A stretch of 64,000 bases of DNA from Solanum dulcamara (Eukaryota > Streptophyta > Magnoliopsida > Solanales > Solanaceae). The DNA is taken from NCBI RefSeq assembly GCF_947179165.1, contig NC_077246.1, positions 70,466,421-70,530,420 on the forward strand, written 5' to 3'. Of the stretch, positions 21,201-31,900 are shown piece by piece. Positions within the stretch are counted from its first letter, which is position 1. The number at the start of each line of letters is the position of its first letter. Made by a program: the position numbers and the translations under genes. Below the pieces are notes generated by a model. That model searched no databases and was not told where the DNA came from. It saw only the letters and a program-made list of their open reading frames with translations.

Positions 21201-22825
21201 TCACAATTGGCTCGAGCTCATGTATAACACCAATATGATGTCTAAATACCCCGAAATTTATTGAAGACTAATCTCATAAGTGTCTGAATTTTGATCACTT
21301 ACAAATCAAATCTTGTTAGGCTTTGTAGATTTTTGTCATCTATATTTGTTTGAGAACAAAAATGAGAAACTGATAAAAATATGAGGAACTGGAGCAACAA
21401 TTACATTTCTAAATATTGAGTAGGTTCAATTATGAAAAGTTGGGTGTTATGAGTTGCATCTATCCCTAAGTAACTCAAAAAATTGTTAGGACTTGAATAA
21501 ACTTGCTTAAAAAGTTAGGCGTTGGACTTTGTAGCATCTCATTTGTGACATAACATAGACTGCCACGTCAAGCAAGTTTGAACAGTTCAGGTTTAGTTTA
21601 CTAAGAGCACATGAGAAAAAAAAAGTTAATCATTCAGAGCATGACCTAAAGGCTGGAGATAGTGTCCACGTAATGTTCTTACAAATTTTTTTAATTTCTT
21701 TTTTGGAAGTTAAAAAATGTTTTTTGCAGTTTTGTTTGATTTCATGAATTTCCCTTGTCCTCTTAACTCATCCAGAAAGGCTCACTATGCTCTCTGCTCT
21801 TCCTAGATGCAACATATATTTGAGCTACTGATGCACTGAGTGTAACATTTGTTGCAGATTTTCTCCACATCCTGTCTTTTATTCCGAGGAATTTGAATTT
21901 CATAGAATATAATAAGAACATCAGCCCAGAGGAGTAAGTAACATCATTCCTTCTGTTCCTTCAAATTAGATGTTGTTTTACAATTGTGTAAAGTTGCTTA
22001 TGTTTGACTTTTTGTTTCAGATATCAAAAGGCTCTGGAAGTTATCGTTGACTCTAGACTCTACATTCTCTTAAAAGGAAAAATGTTTGTGGGTGACAGAA
22101 AACGGGCACTTCCTAGTGCTTTTAAATTTTTTATGGGTAAGTTTCTTGCCAGATGGATTCTTGTTTCCTTCATTTTTCACGTCTTCAGTCAGGCTAAAGT
22201 GTTTTTTGACAATTTGTTTGAGTGCTCCAGAATTCGTTTATGGATTCTGAGATAGGTTTCGTTTATCTGATTCCATTTTCTTAACCAAAGCTTGCTTGAT
22301 TTGTCAGGTTCTCAACATGTAATTCTAAACAGGAAGTTTGTTGAGTACTCGATCCAGGGATGGGAAAATTTGCCAAGATTGCTCCTTCTATACTTCTCGA
22401 ACACTAGATCTTCTCATAAAGGATATTTTCAGACTCTTGCTTGCAATACTAAGGAGTTTTCAGATGCTATCATTAACTCCAACTTGCGATTCATTAACTC
22501 GGACAACACTGCTCGAGATCCTTCAAACTTCAGAGCTCCAAATTCTGATAGAATACTTAAAAGGGAGGTTGCATTTGTTGGAAACATATCAGCGGATTCT
22601 CCCTTATTGGACATGATTGATGCACACATTCTTCACCGTGGTCACGGTATGGTCTCACCAGGAGGGTGGTGTTTAGGTAGCTCAAATTGGTTCAGTGATC
22701 CTTGCGGAGAATGGGGCGATCCCAGTGTCCTAAGACCGGGGCCAGCTGCAAAAGAACTTGAAAAGTTCCTCATGAAATCGATCAAAGACATGTCAATCAA
22801 GTCGAGCAGATGTGACCGTCAATGA
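18205..22825 (+). CDS. beta-glucuronosyltransferase, GT14 family (GlcAT14-like)
   Basis: Four exons: 18205-18700, 21858-21933, 22021-22136 and 22308-22825, joining in frame to 401 residues. All introns are GT-AG. Residues 1-28 are a hydrophobic signal anchor, giving a type II Golgi protein with a lumenal catalytic domain. The GT14 (core-2/I-branching) domain starts at 'RIAYFITGTKNDGPRIFRLL' and includes 'YHPRNCYLLHLD', 'DWFVNLDASDYPIIPQDD', 'GSQHVILNRKFVEY', and the C-terminal 'SPGGWCLG' with 'DPCGEWGD'. Arabidopsis members GlcAT14A-C add glucuronic acid to galactan chains of arabinogalactan proteins; that substrate is inferred from family. The start ATG precedes the anchor directly. Intron 1 (3.2 kb) holds SINE, MITE and a G-run. 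No damage is seen. Confidence 0.92.
18820..18847 (+). repeat. G-rich run in intron 1 of the GT14 gene
   Basis: Almost uninterrupted G with single A interruptions, preceded by a short GT repeat. Four or more G-tracts make a G-quadruplex possible in the transcript and in the coding strand. Confidence 0.75.
19580..20098 (+). mobile_element. tRNA-derived SINE split by a MITE
   Basis: The 5' half at 19580-19692 carries a box A like 'GTGGCCTAGTGATTAATGG' and a box B like 'GGTTCAATTCC'. The 3' half resumes after the MITE at about 19960, with 'AGTCGAGGTGCACATAAGCT' and 'AACGCCACCTTTATCAAA'. The reading agrees with the other SINE copies in the window. Confidence 0.6.
19693..19959. mobile_element. Tourist-like MITE, 267 bp, TAA target duplication
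   Basis: Left end GTGCCTGTTTGGCTTAAC; right end in reverse complement GAGCCCGTTTGGATTGGC. Flanked by TAA at 19690-19692 and 19960-19962, the target-site length of PIF/Harbinger elements. A related copy with the same TAA flanks is at 59155-59358. It is inserted inside a SINE within intron 1 of the GT14 gene. Confidence 0.7.
20400..20478 (+). mobile_element. LINE 3' end fragment
   Basis: Contains 'CATATAGCCAACTTTGACTT', 'GCTTGGGGTTGCCGCATGG' and a TTG-repeat tail, typical of plant LINE 3' termini. Lies in intron 1 of the GT14 gene. Confidence 0.5.
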
Positions 22826-25577
22826 TCACTTATGGTTCCTACTAACTTCCACTCTTCTTTCTTTCTTTCCTCATACCGGTATCAAAGGATTCTGTGATTT
22901 TGTCAAGTTTCTACGTATTGGATATTGCTGCAGAATGGCAGTTATTGGAAATCAGTGCTTCTGCCTTAGCCTTGGAGAACAGAAATGTTGAGGTGCACGC
23001 AAGCTGTCTCAAACACCAAGAGTCATCGATAAAAGAAAAACTAGGGGATTCTTCTCAGGTATGTAATGTAGTTGGTACCCGATGGAATAGTCCAGGGGCG
23101 TACAAGCCTGTTATAGAAAAAATGTGTGCTAGTGTGGTGCAGGTAATGGATTTTCACCCAGAAGTGTGGTGAATATTGCGAATCGAACGATTCTTGTATC
23201 CATGTGCTAAAATTGCTGCTACTGTTAAAGTTAAATATCATGCATGTTAGAAGAAGCTCATCAAATTTGAAAAAACTCATATTCATAAACTAACCAAAAA
23301 AACATTAAGAAGGGGAAAAAAAAAACCTCATACTCATTCTGTGTCTTTTTTCTTGGCTATTTCTTGCAAACTATATTCAAAAGTATTGCAAGTTTGACCA
23401 AAACAGAACATACTTGCATCACTTGTCTTTAGCATTATTTGTTTCTTATTTATTTGATAAAATTTCAAGAGATTTTATTCACATTTTCAATGATGTATGA
23501 CTTGTTGCCTTGTCTTAAACTAACAATTTGTGACTAAAGTATAAATCTTTTCTTTACCGTATTATCTCTCATTAATTTAACCCATATGTCTACAACAACA
23601 ACATATCCACTGCAAAGTGGGTAGTGAATCTGGGGAAGTTATGATGTGCGTAAACTTTATTCCTATTTTTGTGAATTAGAAAAGTTCTTTTCATAGACCT
23701 TTGACTCAAAAGAAAAGTTTTTGAAACAAAATTGCAAGAAGTAACGAAGTAATCCGCAATAAAAAATAAAGGATTATGAGTACGACCAAACAAGCTCTTA
23801 ACGCCTTGTTTGGATGGTTGTTACCCATTGTATTTTATTGTATTGTATTGTATCGCATTGTTAGTTTAAATGTAATGTTTGTCTTGATTGTTACTTAAGT
23901 TTAATGGTATCGTATTGTTTAAATTTATCGTTAGATTACAGCGAAAAGACCCATTTTGTGTAACGATCGATTTGGTGTGACTACGTCGTTACCTTAATAT
24001 TTTCTTCTCATTTTATCTTTACTCTATCTTATCATTTATCCTACCTTTTCATAGTAGTTTTATCATGTATTCTAGTTTTCTTGTAGGTTTATTATCAAAT
24101 TATGGATGCGTGACATTATGTATTGACGGAGAATGATACAATCTATTCAAATGTTATATTTATTAAAATAATACAACACAACACAGTACGATAAAGTACA
24201 TTATAAAATAATATGCAACAACTATCCAAACAAAGGGTAAGTCTTTGACCAATTACTAATAAAAAGACGAAAAAGGGCATTGATTACTTTTGAGGGAACA
24301 ATGCCTTTGCATTTGCGCTGGACACAACACAACAAAGCACACAATACATTAATCAAATCATGTGCATATACCACTTGTTAACCCCACCCCCAATGAAAAA
24401 AGAAAAGAAAATGACTTTATCAAACTTTCTTCTTTTTATTACTTTTTTTTAATTCATTCTTTAGATATATACTTACTATGGAATAAAAAAAAAAGAATTT
24501 CATTAGACAATAATGATTATAAGGTGATTAAATTAATATATTGAGTATAATTTCATAAATAAAAATTGTAAAATATCGTGTGTATCTTGTGAATATAGCT
24601 AGGTCATTTCTGAAAAATTATCGAAATAACTACAAGGTAATTAAGAATTATTAATTTCTCATGATTTTGCGATTCCAAATATGCTTTCTTTAGGTGTTGA
24701 TTATCCCATAAGTAATATATTTCGTTTGTTCGGTAATATTTGTGTTCGTTTAAAAATTTGAATGGTAATTTTATAAGTATCGAGCTATTTCTCAAGAACA
24801 AAAACATATATAACATTCAAGAATCATGAATGATATCAAAGACAGATCCAAATTTTAAGTTTTGTGAATGATCTTTACAACAACATATCCAGTGAAATTT
24901 CACAAGTAGGGTCTAGAGATGATAGTATTTATGCAGACTTTACCATTATTTTATGGAGATAAAAGAAACTGTTTTCAAAAAACTCTCCGCTCAGAAGTTA
25001 CAGTCGAAAGTAAGAGAGAAAAATAATATATATCATAAGGTTCTTAATATTGAGTCGAATATTTTTAAAGTTATAAGTTCTTACATATTATTAATTACAA
25101 TTTTAATAGATTTTTGCTCATAAATTTGTTTTCTGCATTAAAAATACTGAATTCAAACGAATTGATATTTTAGCAATCCAATAAAATTACATTAAAAGTT
25201 AATTTCAATCATTCTAAAATCAAAATATCCTCTACCTCTCTTTTATTCAATGAAATTTGCACCTACAAGTCTTCAATTAGAATATTTTAAACCTAACATT
25301 ACCAATAAAGACCATGACAAACAATAAATACCTTTCTATTCTTAATCAAATAATTCAAATTTAAATAAAAAATAAAATCACCTTTAATAATTAAGTTATA
25401 TTTTTTTAAAAAAATAATCCAAACATGGAACTTTTTTTTTTTTTATAAAAAAACTCGAACTTCAAAAATGTGAAAATTGTACAGAGACAGCCACTTTTTG
25501 CTTCTACATTAAAAAAAAAAAAACTTGAAAAACTCCGACGACCGTTGTCCCTTTTATACGTCGTCGTTTTCATCCAT
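22826..25577. other. intergenic between GT14 and ABCB genes
   Basis: Starts with the GT14 3' flank, where a downstream frame at 22894-23172 shows no family features. It contains a Tourist-like MITE (23812-24237) and two short LINE tail remnants in reverse orientation (about 23590-23660 and 24878-25000, both starting with ACAACAACA). No gene is supported. Confidence 0.5.
23812..24237. mobile_element. Tourist-like MITE, 426 bp, TAA target duplication
   Basis: Left end CGCCTTGTTTGGATGGTTG, right end in reverse complement CCCTTTGTTTGGATAGTTG. TAA flanks it at 23809-23811 and 24238-24240. It contains TATTGTATTG-type repeats and no coding. Confidence 0.75.
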
Positions 25578-25587
25578 TATATATAAG
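25578..25587 (+). promoter_or_regulatory. TATA box of the ABCB gene
   Basis: TTATATATAAG lies about 360 bases before the start codon. A long pyrimidine-rich leader follows, which fits a housekeeping-type plant gene with a long 5' leader. Position is an inference. Confidence 0.55.
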
Positions 25588-25803
25588 CAAATCGCACAAC
25601 AAATGGGATTTTTTCTGCTCCGAGTCAACTCTCTCTCCGCCATTTTTGACCAGACTCAAGCTTTGAGTTTTCTCTAAGCTCATTTCTGCTCATCCCACTA
25701 AATTCAAGTTTCAATTCGTGCTTTTACACTCCCAATTTTCAGTTGAATTTTCAATTTTTTTTGGATCTGAATTCGAATTTCTCATTTTGTGTTTTTTTCT
25801 TCA

Positions 25804-25861
25804 AAACCCTAAATTGCGATGCTGATTTAGGGTTAAGGTTTAAGGTTTAAGGTTTAAGGGT
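25804..25861 (+). promoter_or_regulatory. telo-box and TTTAAGG repeats in the ABCB leader
   Basis: AAACCCTAA, the plant telo-box, occupies 25804-25812. TTAGGGTTAAGG at about 25827 is followed by three TTTAAGG units. Telo-boxes near the transcription start are known in plants from genes active in dividing cells; the function here is inference. Confidence 0.5.
25819..25830 (+). promoter_or_regulatory. upstream ORF 1 in the ABCB leader (M-L-I-stop)
   Basis: A three-codon upstream ORF inside the predicted leader. The sequence GCTGATTTAGGG at its end recurs at the end of the second upstream ORF. Confidence 0.5.
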
Positions 25862-25864
25862 TTT

Positions 25865-25900
25865 ATGATGGTATTCAAGGGGATTGTGTTGCTGATTTAG
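25865..25900 (+). promoter_or_regulatory. upstream ORF 2 in the ABCB leader (11 codons)
   Basis: Starts with two consecutive ATG codons and stops 47 bases before the main ATG at 25948. If the leader starts downstream of the TATA at 25578, both upstream ORFs are in the mRNA and could lower translation. Confidence 0.5.
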
Positions 25901-25947
25901 GGGTATAGGGTAAAAAAAGGGTTTTTGATTTTACAGGTTAGTTGAAA

Positions 25948-28900
25948 ATGATGGTACAAAGGGGGTTATTTGGGTGGTCCCCACCTCATATACAGCCGTT
26001 AACGCCGGTATCGGAAGTATCGGAGCCGCCGGAATCTCCTTCTCCTTATACGGATACAGGAGGTGATGCTATGCAGGTTGAGTTGGAGGAGGAGATGGAT
26101 GCTGATACGGAGGAGATGGAACCTCCGCCAACAGCTGCGCCGTTTTCGATGTTGTTTGCTTGTGCGGACCGGCTTGATTGGGTGCTTATGATTTTAGGAT
26201 CAGTTGCTGCAGCTGCACATGGGACTGCTTTGGTGGTTTACTTGCATTACTTTGCTAAGATTATTCAGTTGCTTAGCCATGGTTCTGAACCCGCTGATGA
26301 CCTATTCAACCGGTTCACTGAGGTAGTCCCCACAGTTGAATTTTATATTCGCAATAGCTTATTTTTGTTATTTGAGGTACTTAGAGCTGAATTGTGCATT
26401 GACTGTAGTTATTCTTCTCTATACTGTTTAGAGATTTGTGTGTTCAGATAGTGGTAGCAAACCTCAAATTATGGAGAAATGAAATGGGTTAAAAAATTGA
26501 AGCAAATGACATTGAATAGTTGTAGTTGTTGCAGTAGCAATCTCTTAATCTGAATTGCTTGTGGTGTGTTGCCTTTTGGTTGGGCTGTTGTCCTAGTGAT
26601 TGTTGTTTTAATGAATAATGCTAAAAGACATACTTTTTTGCACAAGACTGGAAATGTTTTTCACTGAGTTATAGAGGAGGGGTTCTAGCTCAAAAACAAT
26701 GACATCAATTGAATAATAGAATGTTGTTGCGTTTACATAGGATCAGGGATGCTGACTAGCTATTGTATTTGCTTCCCCCCTCTGTTGTCAGTGTGTTAAT
26801 CAGCCATCAATAATTAATCATTGAGATGTATATTATAGCTAGTAAGAGGTGATCTGATTTGGAAAGCTGATGTTTGACGGACTCCGACTTCTTTCACTGA
26901 ATTGAATTAGTGCTTTTCAATCACAGGTGGTGGTTTATTAGGTGAATTAGTAGTTTCAGTCTGTTATTGTTGTAGTTGGTTGTGCTTTGTGACTTGGTAA
27001 GAGCACTCAGCTGAGGTATCTTATCAGTTTCCCTTCTGTGTTTGTAAGAGTTTCATAGTATTAGTTGGTGGCTTGGTGCTAAATACTCGCCCTTGGCCTT
27101 TCAAGCAATTGAAATCAGCAGGGTTTTCAAGTTAGGCTATTGATCCCACTTTAAAAGCAATTGTGTAACTGTAAATCTTCCATCAGATGCCTGTGAATGG
27201 ATATAAACTTCCATACGGTCCCCAGACCTGGCTGGTAAAGAGTGACCTTATTTAGCATAAACCACTCTTTTGTCCATTCCCACATTTCCTAGAATTTACT
27301 TTTTTATGTTGCAGAAGGCAACAAAAACATTTGCCTCTGGATTTTTTCTTGAGAGTTTGACGAAAACGAGCCAATTCTAGGTTGGAAGTGTTTCACATCA
27401 TTTTATGTGCATTAATCTAAAAGGCATTGTGTTTCTGTTGCATTTCAAATTTCTAAATACAGAAAGAAGGATGGACAATCATTGGATCTTACAAAAAGTT
27501 GAATGTGAGGCATGAAGTTCCTAGTATTATTCCTGGGCTGAGCTTTGGTGTGCCATTCATTTTCAAAAAGTTGGTGTGCTGTAGAGTTTCAGTTAATCTT
27601 TTGGAAATGGATGAATTTGAGCTTTCTCATGTGATTTCGTTATTAGCAACTGCAAAAGTCAACTAAGTGACCAAATTTGCATCTCTCAAAAGAATCGTCT
27701 TGTAGGATTTCCTTATTGAGTACTGTTTGCATTCTTTCTGTCTTAATTGTGTTCAAATGCCAATAACCAACTGGACTATCCAACGCCTGCAGTTGTGCTC
27801 TGTGAGTTGGTCTTCTGGGGTTCTGCCTTTGTTTACTAGAACTATCTCGCGTCTAACATAATGTAATGTGGGGCCTTTGGGTTCTCAGTAAGGTTGTGCC
27901 ACAATATTCTGTGCAAACTGTTCACAGATGATATTGGCATTATAATGTGTATCTCTTGGTTCAGCCTAGATAAATGTCCACAGTATGTCGTTGGACATTA
28001 TTGTTAGGGGAGAGTTAAGGATGAAAAAATCTAGCTATATATGGGTGGAACAGTGGAGTAAGCTTAACTGCTTTTCTACTTGCATCAAAAGGTATCAAAG
28101 ACTGATCAACAATATACACTATAAAGCCAGTCGAGCAAAGGAAAAACAAATGGTTATCTAGCCATCCAGAAAGGGAATGAGGAGAACTAATTCGACACAG
28201 AAAAGGAGTAGTTTTACCCTTTTCTAGTCAGCCATGTCTTTCTATTCTCTTTGTCCGGTCTCTTCCATACTATCTCCATGGTAACTCCTTGATTGTCTTT
28301 GGCATAGCCTATTTAAGCTGTATAGACCAAGGAACATATCCCATAGTTTCCTGGCTGCCTGAATATGAGGTTAAAACCTCATTTGACTTTCCTCTTAAAT
28401 TGGTCTTTATCTGCAATTAAATGTAATCAATCATGATAAATTTTATTGAATTTTACCTAGTAAAATAAATTTATTTATAAAGTCTAATTGTATTAAGATG
28501 TTGTTTTAATATCATATGATAATAAAACAAATACTACTTGACTGGATATAATTTTAATATAGGTTAAGGTTAAAAAACTTTTTGGAAACATATCTTTCAA
28601 AACTTAAAAACTATTTGGAAACATATCTTTTAAAACTTAAAAACTATCACATGTCTTAGGTTATGTACAATTCATCCAGAAGAACATCCAATAGTAGATA
28701 CAGTAATCTGGTTATGTTAGTCAGTAGTCGCTATTACATGTACTGCTTATTAAGCTGTGATAACTACTTTATGAATCTTACAACCCTTTAGATTCCTAAG
28801 CATCTTTATCAACAGATATGGACTACTTGATTTTGAGGATTCTAACTTGAAATGTTCAATTGCATTAGCATAAATGTTTCAAAGAACATAACTTCATCTT

Positions 28901-31900
28901 TTATTTTTCTTTCTTTTCTTTTCATTACAAAGGCATTGCTTTGTTAGTTCGCTATAATGTACTCAGCAGAGACTCATTCTTTCTCTTCCCCTTTTTCCTC
29001 CCGCTATTCTTTTTTCTTTACTTCCCCTTATATTCCTAGGGTTGGGGGTGTATTAGAGTGACTCAACACCCTTGATAGGAAGGTGTGGAGGTCAAGTATG
29101 AAGGTAGCCAGTCAGTGGGTTGACGGGCATATTTCTTTTCCGTACCAAGAGTATTAGTATTATTTTTTTAAGTTGCTTATTCTTAGATCCTTAGTATTAT
29201 CTGATTGTTTCTTTTGCTTCGTTTATCTTTTTATCTTGCTGCTGTGACTATCTGTTTTCACTGCTGCTTTTTCATCTCTCCTTGAGCCGAGGGTCTATTG
29301 GAAACAACCTCCCTACCATCACATCTCTAGGAAGGGGTGAGGTCTGCATATACGGGTTTTGTTGTTGTTGGCTTATAGTTTTATAAAGAAAATATGACTA
29401 AAGCTGTATGTTCAGATTTTTGGTTAGAACTTAGGTCCTTAGTACCATTGTCAATACATCTGCTCAATCTTACATTGGACTTTTTGTACCTGTTGCCTAC
29501 TTGTGATATGAATGCACGAGTTGATATGATTTGGAATACACATGAGCAGAAGAGATTTTAAAATGGTTCAACCATATTGGTTTCGTGATTGATTGCACTT
29601 TTCAGTTAACAAGTCAGTCTATTGATGGCACTTTTCACCCAGAAAGATGGACTAAAAAAAATAGAGGCAGTCTGTGCCTTCATCACCAAACTCTGTAGTA
29701 GTTGTTTGGATCTGACTTGATAACGAGCATTAAATGTCATTTCAGTAACTGATGTGTCCCATCAAAGCCGTGTTTAATAATTGCACTGATCGTAGAAATC
29801 AATTGGATTATTTGGGACATAAAATGGGAATCCCCAATAAGATAATGAGTTTAATCAAAAGACAGATATATCATTATGTAAGATTTTACATCTCGTGTTA
29901 CTTATCCACACAACTTCATTTAACAAATGTTCTCGGGCATCTTCCGTGGTATGATACCTGTACATAGTTCTCAAAATGCTATCAATTGACGTGAGAGTAA
30001 TCTAAGATTGGTCTCTATTGTGATAAATACAAATGCTACCTATTGCATTTTGTTTATAAGAATTTAGAAACATATTTCATTGATAGCACAACAAGCAAGT
30101 GTAAACAAAATTTATACTATGTTTTTTTGGCTCAACTACAATCATCCATCTATCAAGTAAGTCCAGAAGGAACATTATATGCACACCTTACAGACTTACA
30201 TTGCTGTGTGCGGAGGATACAAGTAGCATTAGGACTAAAGCAGAAACATACAATCTGATGTGTATTCACAACTCACAAGCATTAAACAGGATGAAAGGCT
30301 TTTATCTTTGCTGGCCCATAGCCCTGATTGTCTTGTACTTGTCTTCTTCCACCTTCCAGTTTGGTGAATTTAAAAGGTCCATTGATACAACCACCGCTGG
30401 ATGCCGTTCTTGTCTTTGGACTTCTAAATTCTTGTGCTGTAATTATTGACATGTAGCGGTAAGATACTGTGTAATGTTTGTCATGTGAACTAATCACTTC
30501 AATTTTTGGTCTATTGTTGTACTTATTGATGTGTAGCAGGAAGATACTGTGTAATGTTTGTCATGTGAATTAATCACTTCAATTTTCGGTTGTTTTAATT
30601 TCATTTGTAGCAGCTTCATTGTTTTGTGTGAAAGAACTTTCTAAAATGAATCAGGAGGTGGATAAGCTGGTAAAGCAATTAACTAAGGCATGGTTAGTAT
30701 TTTTTTTTAACCGTGGTGTCGGGTCCAGCTAGCGCGCATCTCAACTAATATCACAGGGTACCTGCCACCTCCCTCCCACTAACAACAGGTACCAGGTAAC
30801 TTTGTCCACCAAGGCTAGACTAGATGACAAGAAATCACCTAGTGTTTTTGTCTGTTGGGATTTGAATTTAAGGCTTCATGGTGCTCAATCCACTTCATTG
30901 ACCACTAGGCCACACCCTTGGGTGCTTAAGGCATGGTTAGTATAGGAAAACACATACCCATAAATGGGTCATTTGTGGATAGAGGTCTGATTAGGCTAGG
31001 AGTTGTCAGTAGTAAAATAAATGCATGGATAAACAGAAATCAAGTACTTAGTTCATTAATATGTAGACCTTTTTTTTTGAGGGGTTTAACTTCTGTGAGC
31101 TTCCTGTTTTATTTGACATAATGATCTCGTTATCTGTAATGTGGACCCTCTGATTGGCATGAAATGAGAGGTCTTGCACCCTTTTCTTTAATCAGTCAAT
31201 CACATCTGGAAACCCTAATTAGGATGACTCACTGATCAAAACTAAGTTGACCGTCCTTTGTTTGCAACTACCACCTATCCAAAATTCGTTTATGTGCTTT
31301 CTGTTTGTGTCTTAAATCTTTCTCCAGTCTCTATGTCCATCTCTATTTGTACATCTTTATGCAAGGATGTTCTGGAAAATAAATGGTGCCTTTGTATGTG
31401 ACCATCTTCATCTCTGTCTTGTCAAAAAGAAAAAAGTAACATGTGCATCTCTGTCTATAAATGCCCATGTGCATTTACTTGGGAAAGGAGGAAGTTTGGT
31501 AAATCGGGAAATATTGTTTTTGCTGAAGTAGATGTTTTCAGAGACAAGTTGGACCATGTGGTGGTGAAGTACTGCTCTTACTGAACTGTATAAAACCAAA
31601 TAAGACACCATGGATAACAACATCAACTAGGGAGATACTCTCTGTCCAAAAGAATGGCGTGGTTTGAAGTAGGTCGACAAAGCCAAGGGTGTGTCCTAAT
31701 GGTCAATGAAGCTGGAGCAAAACTATGAGTCTCTAAGTTTAAATTTTTGCGGAGGAAAAAAAATACTAGGTAATTTCTTCTCATATGCCTAAGCTTTGGT
31801 GGGTTGTGGGAGGTAACATACAACAACAACAACAACATATTAGTGAAATCTCACAAGTGAGGTCTAGGGAGGGTAGAATGTACGCATACCTTACCACTAC

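Noticed and set aside
22894..23172. 92-codon frame after the GT14 stop codon
   Set aside because: In the 3' flank, without GT14 features; the GT14 protein already ends with its usual C-terminus at 22825.
25598..25940. Possible leader intron before the ABCB start, ending at TTTTACAG (25935)
   Set aside because: The only nearby donor candidates would give an intron of about 30 bases, too short for plants. An intron starting further upstream cannot be ruled out but is not supported.
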